64,000 bases of DNA from contig NW_024465672.1 of the NCBI RefSeq assembly GCF_017591425.1, positions 62,001-126,000 on the forward strand, read 5' to 3'. The notes beneath the pieces are model-generated. The model was not told where the DNA came from and searched no databases. It was given only the letters and a program-made list of their open reading frames with translations. Positions within the stretch are counted from its first letter, which is position 1. Every line of letters starts with the position of its first letter. This DNA is from Ochotona curzoniae (Eukaryota; Chordata; Mammalia; Lagomorpha; Ochotonidae). This document shows, one piece after another, positions 40,775 to 52,328 of this stretch. The position numbers and the translations under genes are program-made.

Positions 40775-40795
40775 CAAACAAACAAACAAAAACAC
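40775..40795 (+). repeat. (CAAA)n microsatellite
   Basis: Five CAAA-type units next to the SINE insertion. Confidence 0.85.
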
Positions 40796-40805
40796 CAGAA
40801 ATTCA

Positions 40806-41142
40806 GAGCCTGGTGTTGTAGCCTAATGGCTAAAGTCCTTACCTTGCAAGCCCAGGATCCCATATGGGTACCCGTTCTAATCCTGGCCACCATGCTTTCC
40901 ACCAGATCCCTGCCTGTGGCCTGGAAAAGCAGTAGAGAACAACCCAACGCCTTGGGATCCTGCACATGTGTGAGAAACCCAAAAGAGGTTCCAGGCTCCT
41001 GGCTTCAAATCAGCTCAGCTCCTGTTATTGTGGCCACTTGAAGAGTGGATCAGGGGACAGACGATCTTCCTCTCTGTCTTTTTTACTCTCAGTATATTGG
41101 ATTTTACAATAAAAATAAATAAATATTTTTTAAAGGCTGAAA
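40806..41142 (+). mobile_element. C-repeat SINE
   Basis: gagcctggtgttgtagccta head, ggatcccatatgggtacccg and gggatcctgcacatgtgtga body, and aaataaataaatattttt tail; nested in the MITE. Confidence 0.9.
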
Positions 41143-41203
41143 TACAAAATATTTTGGAGACCATTTCAGATTTGGGATTTTCAATTTAGGGATGCTCAAT
41201 CTG

Positions 41204-42072
41204 TTCCTGAACCCCTGGGATAAAATGATGGAGGCCCAAAGTGGAAGAGCAAGAAACTTTATCAACACCTACAGAAAACAGCTCTGAACTTGGAGAAGAT
41301 GATGGTTTAGCTTTTGCTCTTTTACATTGAAAGCCATTGAACTTCTCAGATTTCATTATTTACTATCATTATCTCAGACGGATATTTAAGTTACATGAGA
41401 GGGGGCAGCTAAAGTATACCATGTAAACATGAGAGACTATCGAGCAATACAACACTACATAAGTTCTCCCCAAGCCTCTTTAACATCATCAGTCTCTCTT
41501 TCTCTTTCTCCCACTCTCCTTCCCTTCCTCCTCCTCTTTCCCTCTTCCTTTCAAACAAGTAAACAAACTTAAAAGCATTATCAGATAGAATGAAATGTGT
41601 ATTATGCTCAGGCATACTTCACAAAAGAGAATGTTTCCTTGAACCAAAAAAAAAAGAGTCTTTTCTTTTGTAATTCAGTCTACATGAAATATGAAATGTC
41701 CAGGAAGGCAAATCCATACAGATGGGAAGTTAATTAGGGCTTACCAGGAACTAGGAGATGGTAGAATTGAGGTTTGACTTCTAATCGGAATAGTCTTTCT
41801 CTGAGGATAATGAAATGTTTTCAAATTAGGGTACAGTGATGGCTGTAACACTCAGTGAATGTTTGGAAAACACTGGATTTCAAAACAGAGTGCACCACTG
41901 GCTCCCATGAAGCAGGTGCCTCTCCAGAGTATTTATGTACCCTAGATGGACAGCACAGCACAAGTATGAAGACAGCTACGTTTGAAGCTCAAGAAGATAT
42001 ATCATTTAGACATTCACTTCAGCAACACAGCCAAGTGACAACTGACACTGAGCCTTATCAATTGGCCCTTAC
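41204..42072. other. Intronic, unassigned
   Basis: No recognisable feature apart from a pyrimidine-rich (CTTTCTC)n-like patch at 41491-41550, downstream (minus sense) of exon 42219-42073. Confidence 0.4.
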
Positions 42073-42219
42073 CTGGCCCCGATCTTGAACATGACCCCTG
42101 GAATCTAGGTGGTTTGCAGACAACACAGTAGTCTCATAAAGTGTGTACCCAAAGGCCTGGCCACTGTTGCCATTCACGGGCAGCATCTCCATGGAAATGG
42201 GCTTCATTGACCTGGTTGG
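42073..42219 (-). pseudogene. GLB1L paralogue exon (MEMLPVNGNSGQ)
   Basis: 147 bp, phase 0 to 0, encoding PTRSMKPISMEMLPVNGNSG and FGYTLYET, typical of the first beta domain. Acceptor ccctgacacag, donor GTAAGG; intact. Confidence 0.93.
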
Positions 42220-43594
42220 CTGTGTCAGGGACAGAAGTAAGCAAAGGCTGAAGGCTCAGGCTGCATGAAAAACCTCAGAAAACCCACTTGAGAAGGATGA
42301 CCCACAAGTCCTGCTAAAAGGAGCATGAAAAATAAAGATGCAATTGGAAACACACTTGACTTTTACCCAAAAATTGCCTTTTTTGGTTTACAATCCAACC
42401 CAAAAAGAGAATGGTGTACAGGCCTGGCTGAATGCATACAAGAGTCTGTCACGGCAATCCCAACCCAGCTATGTCATGTCTTCTCCATCCTTGTCCTTCT
42501 CTGTTGTTCCTTTTCAGAAGCCCTGAGAGAGTAGTTCTGGCTTTGGTCATATTAGCTATGGTCATTCATAGACCTTGTGATCCAGTCCTGATGCAAAGTA
42601 CTCCAGGTCTGCCTCTTCATCTCTGCTGTATCTTCACCTAAAAACATTCATCAACACTTCTGCTGCTGTATCTCATAAACTGTCTAAACGGCAACACTCT
42701 ATACCCCTCTCTTTTTCCTTTAGGATAAGCAACATTACTCCTACAGACAGGTAGAAAGTGTAGGAGGTATCTTGTCCCTCCCCCTCCATGTCCCATGTCC
42801 ACCACTCATTACTTTTTATATATGTCACTGGTGCTTCTTTGTTCCTATAACCTAAACTCACTGGGCTTCTGTGTGGTTCCGTCACTCTGGTCTGGCCCGA
42901 CACTACAGAGCCACTAAGGATGGCAAAGTTGTCATCTGAGTCAGCACTGCTCAAAAATAGTAACCTAATCTCCAGGAAAGTGTCCACATTTTTTTAACAT
43001 GAAAGCATGGCCTTTGAAACTTTTTTTAGGTGAAAAAAAAAAAAGAAAAGAAATAGGTAATTCTGGGTGAGCAGAGCCATGCAGTCTGAAAATCCTGCGG
43101 AACCAAAAATAACGACATCAAAAGTTATAGGCATGTAGGGGAACACACCAGCCAACTTGCAGGGGCTCCTGCTGGTCTAAGTAGAAACAACTTGAACGAG
43201 AAAAAGAGATTGCAGTGGGAAGGTGAAAACATTAAAGACACTAATCATTGATGAGTTGATAATCACATGAAAGCAAAAACAATTCATCCACTACCTTTGG
43301 GAGATACCAGCAAGTAATTCTATTATCCTGATAAAAGAAATTATTTAAACTTGCTTAAGGATAATAAGATAATTTGCAAAAGGAAGTTTTTCCTGATATA
43401 AGAATCAAGTGAATAAATTTAAAAATCAATAATATAGTTATGGTGATACAAATTTTCAAAGGCTTTATTGAGATACTGGTTATAGGCAATGTCGATGGCT
43501 ATTGAAACCAGTTGGGTGAAAGCTGGTAGGGAAATTGTCGATGAACAAGTTAGTCAAAAATAATCTGAACCCACTGATCAATTACAAAAGCAGA
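42220..43594. other. Intronic, unassigned
   Basis: No recognisable repeat or coding block; a short A-rich run at 43033-43052 only. Confidence 0.4.
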
Positions 43595-43955
43595 AACAGA
43601 AGCCACATTGTGGCACAATCAATTAAGCTGCTGCCTGCAAAACCATCATTCCATCCAAGCACCACTTGGAAGTCCCAGCTGCACACTTCTGAGCTAGATC
43701 CATGATAATGCTCTTCGGAAACTGGCAAAAGATAGCTGAAGTGTTTTGATTTCTTCCAACTATACACAGGATCTAGATGGAGTTTTTGTATCTTGGCCTC
43801 AGCCTGGCCCATGCCTGGAGATCTTGCAGTTTGGACCACTTGTGAAGTGAACCAGTGGAAAGGAAAACTCAATCTCCTTCTGTCTCTGTCTCTCTCTGTC
43901 TCTGTGTAACTGTGCCTTTCAAATAAAAATAAATATAATTTTTAGAAAGTACAGC
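43595..43955 (+). mobile_element. Older C-repeat SINE
   Basis: gccacattgtggcacaatca and aattaagctgctgcctgcaa show the ancestral head; the body is diverged; the tail is ttcaaataaaaataaata. Confidence 0.75.
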
Positions 43956-44059
43956 AGCATCTCCTACAAATACAATTGCGAACACATAAACAAACCTATT
44001 TATTTATTTATTTAGGTATTTATATAAATTGAACAATTTTCATGCATTTCACAACAGAG

Positions 44060-44800
44060 AATCAAGAGCATGCTGATACTTCCCATCTAACACTACTTCC
44101 TGCCTGCGTTCCCCATTCACAATCCTCATCCTTTAACTCTTTGATTTTCTAATTTTATAACAGCATACTTTCATTTCAATTTACAATTAGCTCAACACTT
44201 CATTAGGTAAAGATATCAACATGGCAAGTAGAAAATTTTGAAAACCTATTCTTCCTTAGGAGTATAAGCCAAAACTGTAAACACTAATTGCCTCTTGCTT
44301 TTTTTGTACTCTGCTTACTAGTTACCCCGGATCAGGTAACACACTAAGCGTAATGGTTTTCAATTGCATTCATTTCATTGCAAAAGACAAGACTGAGATC
44401 TTTTTATGACTGAGGAGTATTCGATAATGTATATAGATTACATTTTCTTTGTCCAGTCTTCCATCAATGGTCAACTGGCTAGGTCTCTCTTTTAGCTACT
44501 TGGAATTTAGCTGCCATAAACATGGGAATACAGATAGTTCTCTCACATGCTGACTTCATTTCATTTGGATAATTCCCAGGAGTCAAATCACTGGGTAATA
44601 TGCTAGATCTATGTTCCAATTTCTGAGGGATCTCGATATTGTCTTCCAAAATGGTCACACTAGAATGGATTACAGTACTGTTTTCCCCACACCCTCATCA
44701 GCATTTATTGGTTTTTGATTTTCAGATGACAGTCTTTCTAACTGGGATGAGTGAAACCTCACAATGATTTCTACATTCATTTCTCTGATAGAAAGTGAAC
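44060..44800 (-). mobile_element. L1 ORF2 fragment, minus strand
   Basis: Reverse of ORF2 C-terminal sequence: gactgaggagtattcgataa, cttccatcaatggtcaactg, catttggataattcccagga and ccacaccctcatcagcattt, each complementary to blocks of the forward L1 copies in this window. Confidence 0.8.
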
Positions 44801-44805
44801 CTAAA

Positions 44806-44955
44806 AGTTTATATATATAAATAAATGTATATATAATATATATGTATATATATTATAATATATATAATATAATATATATGTATATAAAATATATATATGT
44901 ATATATAATTTATATATATACATTTATTTCTTTATATATACACATATATATGTCT
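44806..44955. repeat. (TA)n-rich microsatellite
   Basis: 150 bp of almost pure ta/tata/gtatata units, able to form hairpins, between two L1 fragments of opposite orientation. Confidence 0.95.
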
Positions 44956-44956
44956 T

Positions 44957-46195
44957 GGCCAGTTGAATTCCATCCTTCTTAAAATGCCTGTTCACAGTCA
45001 AAACCAAAATAAAAAATGGGACTACATCAAACTAAAAATCTTCTGTACAGTAAAGGAAATGATCAACAAAACAAAGAGGCAATCAACAGAATGGAATAAA
45101 ATCTTCAAACATGACACAACAGATAGGGGACTGAAATTCAGGACTTACAAGGAGCTTCTGAATCTCAACAACAGCAAACAACCCCACTAAGAAATGGGTG
45201 AAGGAAATGAGCAGTAATGCTTCAAAAGAACAAATTCAGATGGCTAAGAGACATAAGAAAAAATATTCAGGCTTTGTAACTATCAGAGACATGCAAATAA
45301 AAACCACATTGAGGCTCCATTTAACTCCAGTGAGAATGGCTACATACAGAAATTATCCAACAACACCTGCTGGTGAGGATGTAAAGAACAAAGCTACTCT
45401 ATCGCACTAATTGGAACGGAGACTAGTGCACACACTACGGAAGTCAGGATGGAAAATGCTCAGACAACTGAAAATTGATCAGCCACATTACTCAGCTATC
45501 CCATTCCTGGGGATATATCCAAGGGAAATGAAATCTGCATATGAGAAAGGGACATGTAATTCTATATTTACAGCAGCACAATCTGCAATAGTGATGATAT
45601 GAAAACAACCCAGATGCCCACCAAAAGAAGAATGGAAGAAGAAGTTGTAGCACATATCCATGAAATACTACTCAGCCATTAAAAAGAATGAAATTTGACC
45701 ATTGGCAACAAAATGGTCCCAACAGAAGACCATTATACATAGTGAAATAAACCAGTATCGAAAGGACAAATACCACATTTTCTCTCTGATAAAAGATACA
45801 AGGTAATTTTCAGGCAAAATGAAAGACTAATAGGTATATAAGTAAATAATATATACATATATTCTCCTAAACAAACTGTATAATGGAGACTAGAGAACCG
45901 GGAAATAATGTACAGTATACATCTCTATCCCTGAATAAGAAGGATGCCTGATGAAACTGCCAAACACACATACCTTGACAATTGATACTAGATTTTCTTC
46001 CGTCACCTATACATACAATATTATGATACATGTAAATGGCAGAGGATTTGAAATGTGACTGCAACTGAAGAACTACATACATAATATGAGGAAAATGGAG
46101 GTGGGTGGCATGTGGAAGGAGGAAATAATTGGGGAGGTGGGAGATCTACAGCTACAAAACTCAACAATGAAAAACAGTAATAAAAATAACTGTAA
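44957..46195 (+). mobile_element. L1 3' end: ORF2 C-terminus and 3' UTR
   Basis: [40 protein letters not shown] and FLGIYPREMKSAYEKGTCNS are the ORF2 C-terminal blocks, with frameshifts. The 3' UTR ends around aaaaacagtaataaaaataa. Confidence 0.88.
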
Positions 46196-46389
46196 AATGA
46201 GTACAGAGGATTTCCACTTACGTCTTCGAGTCAGTCTCAAAATGTTTGTTATATAATTTATGAAAATATATTTGCTAATAAATCCAAATACATTGTCTTT
46301 TTATAGAATTTAAGAAGTGAATAGTATTTTGTTTACATTTTAAAAGATTTGTCTCAATTTATACTCACCTAACTTATGTTTAGGTACAA

Positions 46390-47045
46390 CCATGAAAGTA
46401 ATTTGCAATCCAATATTTGTAGCAGCACAGTCCACAACAGTGAAGACATGGGAACAACCCAGATGGCCGTCGACAGACGAATGGATAAAGAAATTGTGGT
46501 GCATCTCCTCCATGGAACAGTACTCAGCCATTAAAAAGAATAGGTTCCTATCATTTACAACACAATGGCCCCATGTAGAGACCATTATGCTCAATGAAGC
46601 AAATCAATCCCAAAAGAAGAAATATCATATGTTCTCTCTGATATAAGGGAACATTCATGCAAAATACAAAACAAATAGATGCATAGGCAAGCAATTATAT
46701 ATATATATATATTTCTGTAGGCGAATTGTATAATAAAGACTAGCATACTGGGAAATGGAGATACATTGCAGTATGCGTTTCTACTCCCAAGTAAAAGGAG
46801 AAATCCAAGAAAAACACTTAAATATACCTTGGCAATATGATACTAAATGTTCTATGTTTGTCTATGTTTAAAATTCTATTACGTACTTAAATAGCAGAAT
46901 GTTCAACTTGTAACTGTCACTAAAGGATTATACTATTGTAATAATACGAAAGGAAATGGCGAGGGGAAAGTAGGGAAGGAGGGGGGGTAGGTCAAGGGGA
47001 GATAATACCGATACCAAAAAAATGTATCTTTTAAAACACAAAATA
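46390..47045 (+). mobile_element. Second L1 3' end fragment
   Basis: Starts within ORF2 (NPIFVAAQSTTVKTWEQPRW, CISSMEQYSAIKKN) and continues through the 3' UTR to the A-rich end. Being a second 3' end, it is a separate insertion from the one ending at 46195. Confidence 0.85.
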
Positions 47046-47059
47046 ACTTTAAAAGGAAA

Positions 47060-47850
47060 AATGGCTGTTCATGCATTTTGCTCATTTCATAACTACATTG
47101 ATTTTGCTCATTTCATAACTACATTGTTTGTTTTGTTGTTCAGGTTTCTGAACTACTTATAGATTCTGGATATTAATCCTCTATCAGTTGTAGTTTACAT
47201 ATTTTTTCTCTCATTTGTTTTTTGCCTTTTTACTGTTAATGGCATCCTTTTCAGAACAGAAACTTCTTAGCTTGCTGTAATCCACTTATTTTTGCTTTAA
47301 CTGCCTATGCTCTGTGGTCTTTTCCAAGCCTTTGCCTATGCCTGTGTTTTGAAGAGACTCCCTGATGTTTTCCTCATGTAATTTAATGGTATCAGGCCAT
47401 ACACTAAGATCTGTCATTCACTTAGAGTTGATTTTTGGGGCCCAGCAGCGTGGCCTAGCGGCTAAAGTCCTCACCTTGAACACGCCGGGATTCCATATGG
47501 GTGCCGGTTCTAATCCCAGCAGCTCTACTTCCCATCCACTTCCCTGCTTGTGGCCTGGGAAAGCAGTCAAGGATGGCCCAATGCTTTGGGACAATGCACC
47601 CGTGTGAGAGACCCAGAAGAGGTTCCTAGTTCCTGGCTTCAGATCGGTGCAGCACAGGTCGCTGTTGCAGTCACTTGTAGGGTGAACCATCAGATGGAAG
47701 ATTTTCCTCTCTGTCTCTCCTCCTCTCGGTATATCTGACTTTCCAATAAAAATAACAAAATCTTTAAAAAATAGAGTTGATTTTTATATAGAGTATAAAG
47801 CAGGGATCTTGTTTCCTGCCTTTGTGTATGTAGATATGAGAAGAACTGCT
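47060..47850 (-). mobile_element. L1 ORF2 fragment, minus strand, interrupted by a SINE
   Basis: tagattctggatattaatcc, ttcttagcttgctgtaatcc and tcctcatgtaatttaatggt are reversed ORF2 blocks. The SINE at 47437-47771 interrupts it, and ORF2-like sequence resumes after the duplicated target. The right limit is approximate. Confidence 0.65.
47437..47771 (+). mobile_element. C-repeat SINE with 14-bp target duplication
   Basis: A full-length copy (ggggcccagcagcgtggcct to aataacaaaatctttaaaaa) flanked by identical tagagttgattttt at 47423-47436 and 47772-47785. Such duplications are the signature of L1-driven insertion. Confidence 0.95.
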
Positions 47851-48129
47851 TGTGCATATGGCTTCCCAATGCTCCAAGCTATGAAAGCAGCCATAGAAGG
47901 AATGCTTACACCACAGATACTGGCCCATACTACTAACTAGACTCTTCTAGTGGGGGCCAGGCAGTTGCTAAATGCTTCCCAGAAAATCACTAATTTTTAA
48001 GAATTTATCATCATCATTAAGGGTCATAACACTCTAATTGCCTTAGAATTCTTATCTTTTGAGATATATTACAGATAACATTGTGTGACAGCTGAGATCT
48101 GCTTTAAAATAACCCTGTAAAGAACAGAG
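47851..48129. other. Intronic, unassigned
   Basis: No recognisable feature. Confidence 0.4.
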
Positions 48130-48500
48130 TGAGAAGTCCTTGTGCAGTGGCCTAGCAGCTAAAGTCCTCGCGTTGAATGTGCCAGGATCCCATATGGGCG
48201 TCAGTTCCAATCCCAGTGGCCCCACTTTCCATATGGCTTCCTGCTGTGGCCTGGGATAGCAATAGAGGATGGACCAAAGCCTTGGGACCCTGTGCCCGTG
48301 TGGGAGACCCAGTAGGGACTTCTGGCTCCTGGCTTTGATCAGCTCAGTTCCGGCCATTGTGGTCACTTGGAGGAATGAATTGGTAGATGGAAGATCTTCC
48401 TCTCTGTCTTTCTGCATATCTGTATATCTGTATATATCTGTATGTATCTGTATATCTGATTTTGCAAAACAAACAAATAAATAAATAAATCTTTCAAACA
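48130..48500 (+). mobile_element. C-repeat SINE with expanded tail
   Basis: gaagtccttgtgcagtggcc head, ggatcccatatgggcgtcag body. The 3' pyrimidine box has expanded into a (TGTATATC)n-like tract before aaacaaataaataaataaat. Confidence 0.9.
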
Positions 48501-49266
48501 GAAAGAGTAGGGTGAGGAGAGCAGGGATGACACAGAATAGGCATGTACTGATGAAGTGGACATTCTGCACCTGGGAATTCACTACTTCCTCCAATTCCCA
48601 AATTCCACAGGAAAATATTAAGCACCGCAAAGGCATCCAATATGAAGTTCAAGCTTTATTTCCAAAAATTTCCACAAAGATCTTGTCCTCAAATCTGAAC
48701 TGTAGTTCCCCAGGAACGCAGCTGCTCCATGACTTTACCCACAGAGCACAGTGTCAGACTCTTTGACTGTCCCTGCTCATACAGCTGCCAGCCCATCAAC
48801 TCCTATCCATGCTAGGGATTTCAAAATAAACTCAACCAGAATATTACGAGGGGCCTGGTGGTCATCCAGCCTTCTGATCGCATCTCTACAATAACCAGAG
48901 CTAAGTGCTAAGGAACTGACACTCACTGTTTAACTCACATGCAATCCTATGAAATAGGGACAACTGCTAGTCAGGGAACATGAGGCCTCACAGCTGATAA
49001 ACACTGGAACAAAAACTTGAGGCCCCAATGGTCCAAGTCCAGAGCTTGTGTGTATCGACACAGTATGGAGTGCCCCCAACAGGACAGTGCTGCCTCAGTC
49101 CTCCACCCCAACACCCAACACCTGAAATCCTCTAACTCCACTTCAATCAACTTTCTCACTCATTAACCTGGAAGCTGCTTAAAATGTGATCTTGAAAATG
49201 CAGTTCTCAAAACATTAGTAGGTGTTAAACGATGCATCACTAAGGATGAAGGTTTTTTTTCTAGAC

Positions 49267-49466
49267 CAATGGTTTTCAAACTGCATGCCTGGGAAGTCTG
49301 AGGGAAGTTTGGAAGTGAAACAGCCACCTAAAAAGGGATGGCTGACCCTGAAGGAAGATAAAACTATATAAGCACAGAACAAGATGCTGACTCACCCAAT
49401 TCACGTTTCACACACTGCATGCCACACTCAGTTTGAGACTCCTCCACTTAAGTTTGAAAACCATAA
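49267..49466 (+). mobile_element. 200-bp hAT-type MITE with perfect 14-bp inverted repeats
   Basis: atggttttcaaact (49269-49282) is the exact inverted complement of agtttgaaaaccat (49451-49464). The left flank ttctagac fits the hAT target pattern nTnTAGAn; the right flank ccctagct is a decayed partner. The interior has no coding capacity. Confidence 0.72.
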
Positions 49467-49755
49467 CCCTAGCTCATTTTTTTCATTGTCATCATATTTA
49501 AAAGGCAAGGGGTTGTTATTAGATTCCTGTAATGTCTATGTTATTGTTCAAAAGTCAATATTCTAATCTGAATTCTTATTCTGAATTTCCTATTCTGAAC
49601 TGCGAAACTGAAAGAAACCAAAACTCCAGAGGACTGCTTTGTGCCTCTCCCCTCCCAACAACATCATATATTCCATGTCTTCTGAGCTAAGATTTGATCT
49701 TCTCACCTTTTTATATGAAGGCTAACCCATGTCTCTATGCTTGAGAAAGGCTCAC

Positions 49756-49862
49756 CTGTTCCAGATAGGGCAGGATATCCCACTGTGACACGAAGTGGAA
49801 TGATGTCAATGACCTGTATACCAGCTTCCGCTTACGTTCTAGTTTGTTGGTGTTGGGGAACA
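49756..49862 (-). pseudogene. GLB1L paralogue exon with lost splice acceptor
   Basis: Encodes KLVYRSLTSFHFVSQWDILP, matching the family's Y-x-x-L-T-x-x-L-x-x-S-L-W-D. The donor GTGAGC is fine. The start demanded by phase and homology (49862) is preceded by ttttcattgcaa, where AG has become AA. A cryptic acceptor (ctag, about 49843) would break the frame. Confidence 0.75.
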
Positions 49863-50459
49863 TTGCAATGAAAAACAAGCGACTGGGCCATTGCACAAAC
49901 CTCTCCCAATCACCTACAGGAACAACAGAAGCCCAACTCTCTCTAGAATGAAAGACTACAGGCATGTTCTGTAATTACAGGAAGTTATTCAGCAGGCAGT
50001 GACTGATTGAGGGTCCCCACATACCCTTTCCCTCGGGTGCCCTACTTGGAGGAGGGAACATATCAAACCCCTGATAGACCATTCATCGGTCCCAGCTGCT
50101 CATCAGAATCTTCTAAAGGTTAGTGGGCTTGACACCACCCCTTCCATCCCACCACCACCAAGGCAAGCTAATCTAACAGTTCTGGCAAGGGCTTCACACC
50201 TTCGCTTTTTAAAAGTTTCATAAACAATTAGAATGCATGGCCAAGACTAAATAACTTGGCCTTTAGTGTTGACGACCTGGGAAGCAGATCCTGCATTTGT
50301 GCAAGTTTGAATTTCTAGTACCTCATGATAAAATAGACGGGAGCGACCTAGATGTATTCCAAAATGAAGCGCTCTACCCACTCTCTCCCTCCCTGCTTCA
50401 CAGGACAGAAACCCTTTGAGAAACTGAGTTGTCATTCATATTGAAGTGTTGCTAAGTAC

Positions 50460-50540
50460 CTGTTACAGAGCTAAAAAAGTCTTGAAACGCAGTGTACTCA
50501 TGTGTGTACTCCCCACCTTCTCTCAGTAGAGACACATAGT
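50460..50540 (-). pseudogene. GLB1L paralogue exon (EAGDYT-equivalent)
   Basis: 81 bp encoding YVSLLREGGEYTHEYTAFQD, equivalent to the family's DYDAVLTEAGDYTxKY. Acceptor tttttcag, donor GTACTT, phase 1 to phase 1, no stop. Confidence 0.85.
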
Positions 50541-51020
50541 CTGAAAAATACAGAGAAAATTTTCATTTTACCAGGAAAAACACACTTCAGCTTCTTCCAT
50601 AAAGAAAAGAAAATGGGAACTTAGTACCAAAATTATATTTAATTCAGCAGCTTGGGGAGAAGAAGCTTAGGTATTTAAGCAAGAGAATATCACATGTCAG
50701 TTACTCTAACCAAGGATGGTCTGCTTTTAACAGACAGTTAACAGCACACCATGGGTCTGTAAAACGCCCAGCTGAAAATCAAGGCCCTCTGCTACAGTGG
50801 CTTCAACTTCCCATTCAGTTTCTGCTTGAAGATCTTTCTTTCACTTTCAGCTTCCCATCTGGTCTCTGAGTAGATCTGTGGATTTCAAGAAGACACACAT
50901 ATACACACACTGCTCCTATCAGGAAAGTCAAAGTGGTTCTGCAGAGAGCTTCAAGGACCAAGGAGCTGCATGGTTGGTGGATAAGACTAAACTGTTGCTT
51001 TTTGACTTGGTTCCTACAAG

Positions 51021-51310
51021 ATGGCTTCTACAAGGAAGATGAGCAAGGTCTACCCTGCCATTGACACCGGGATGACCTGAGTCCACCATCAGCATGTGCC
51101 CCTTGGAAGAGATGGGACTCAAGATCTGCACATTGATACCAGACTCAACAAAACAGTCTGGGCCAAAGGAATAAGGGATATACTGTTTCACAGCTGCATG
51201 ACATTGGTCAGAAACATGCAGAACATGAAGACTCATCAAATAATCTCTACAGTGCAGTTAGCTATGTACCAGTCACCACTTCCAAAATCTGCAGTGTGGC
51301 TGAGAACTGA
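51021..51310 (+). pseudogene. RPL31: RPL31 processed pseudogene
   Basis: Plus-strand, intron-free match to ribosomal protein L31 mRNA. An ATG region (51021) is followed by GTQDLHIDTRLNKTVWAKGI, the protein's diagnostic block, then a frame-shifted C-terminus ending at the equivalent of the stop (about 51310). Roughly 90 bp between the N-terminal part and the GTQD block are deleted, and several codons are lost, so no full frame remains. It lies antisense in the intron between GLB1L-pseudogene exons 52328-52191 and 50540-50460. L31 is a 60S subunit protein whose functional gene lies elsewhere. Confidence 0.88.
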
Positions 51311-51537
51311 TAAGCTGCAAAACTGCCTTTTTCTGGTTTATTATTTTAGCTGCAACGTAATGTGCATTTCCTAAAGTAGTATCTGATGATGCTATCACTT
51401 GGGAGACTTTCCCTAAATAAAGATGCCAGAATTTTAATCACTCCCCAGAGCCTGATTATTTTGGAAAGGGAGGATCTAACATGCTTGGAATTTAAAAAAA
51501 TGGTTTGAGTTAATGTTAACAGTTTTTCAAAAATAAA

Positions 51538-51590
51538 AGAAGAAGAAGAAGAAGAAGAAGAAGAAGAAGAAGAAGAAGAAGAAGAAGAAA
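51538..51590 (+). repeat. (GAA)17 triplet microsatellite
   Basis: An uninterrupted run of about 17 AGA/GAA units. The poly-Ser open frame on the other strand is a consequence of this tract. Confidence 0.95.
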
Positions 51591-52190
51591 GAACATAGAG
51601 TTCAATTGCCATTGGCCTCTTAGCACATTTTAATAAACAACTGTGGAGAGTAAAGGGCACCAATGGGAAGATAGAGTGGGAATTATCACTGTGCTCCTAA
51701 GTCTGTATATGTGAAACACTTGAAATGTGTGTGGACCTTATATAAATAAAATAACTTCAAAAAACAAAATAAATGGTCACCAGTGTTATCATAACAACCA
51801 ATGGAGGAAAATTATTTGTTATTTATCTTATGTGCATTTTAATTTTAAGTAAAGTTACACTATATACATCACACAAAAAATAAACATCTTTGTAACCAAC
51901 AGCGCTTAGAGTTGAAGAAACAATACAATAGTGTAAATAAGTACGATAGTATAATTAAAAATAAAAAGATTAAACTGCCACCCTTCCTGCTTGCAAAGTC
52001 TAGGTTCTAGCAGTAGGAAAACTCCAATGTTGTCAAAAACAGACATCAACCAGCAAACCCCAGCAGATGTTAAAGGCATAAGAAACAAATCATTCTGAAG
52101 ATAGGTTCCTTAGAGGCCTACCCTAATGACCTCCGGACACCAGTGAGAAGGTGGCCCAAACTGAGACAGTTTCAGAGAACATGTACTTGC

Positions 52191-52328
52191 CATAACTGGT
52201 GATCATAGGGGAGTACTGATCCAAAATCTTAGCTCCAGCCATGAATCCAAAGTTGGTGCCACCATGGAACATATGGAAGTTGAGGGAGAACTTGAAACTG
52301 AACATTTCACGCACATCCTTCATCAGCA
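52191..52328 (-). pseudogene. GLB1L paralogue exon with MFHGGTNFGF
   Basis: 138 bp, open throughout, carrying the conserved FHMFHGGTNFGFMAGA and MITSY. Acceptor gatctacag; donor TATG|GCAAGT is GC-type and its phase fits the next exon exactly. Confidence 0.93.

Larger units (their letters stand above)
40661..41203 (+). mobile_element. DNA-transposon MITE with inverted ends, split by a SINE
   Basis: The left end caggttgagtattcttcatc and the right end ending gggatgctcaatctg are inverted complements at about 20 of 26 positions. The interior (gagaccaaaagtcttttgat and ggagaccatttcagatttgg) resembles old mammalian Tigger/pogo-type MITEs. Family assignment is from memory. The SINE at 40806-41142 inserted into it. 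Confidence 0.62.

Noticed and set aside
44806..44955. AT-rich palindromic tract as a replication origin or matrix-attachment site
   Set aside because: It is an ordinary (TA)n microsatellite between L1 fragments; nothing else supports a functional role.
51346..51663. Poly-serine open frame on the minus strand
   Set aside because: It is the translation of the GAA triplet tract.
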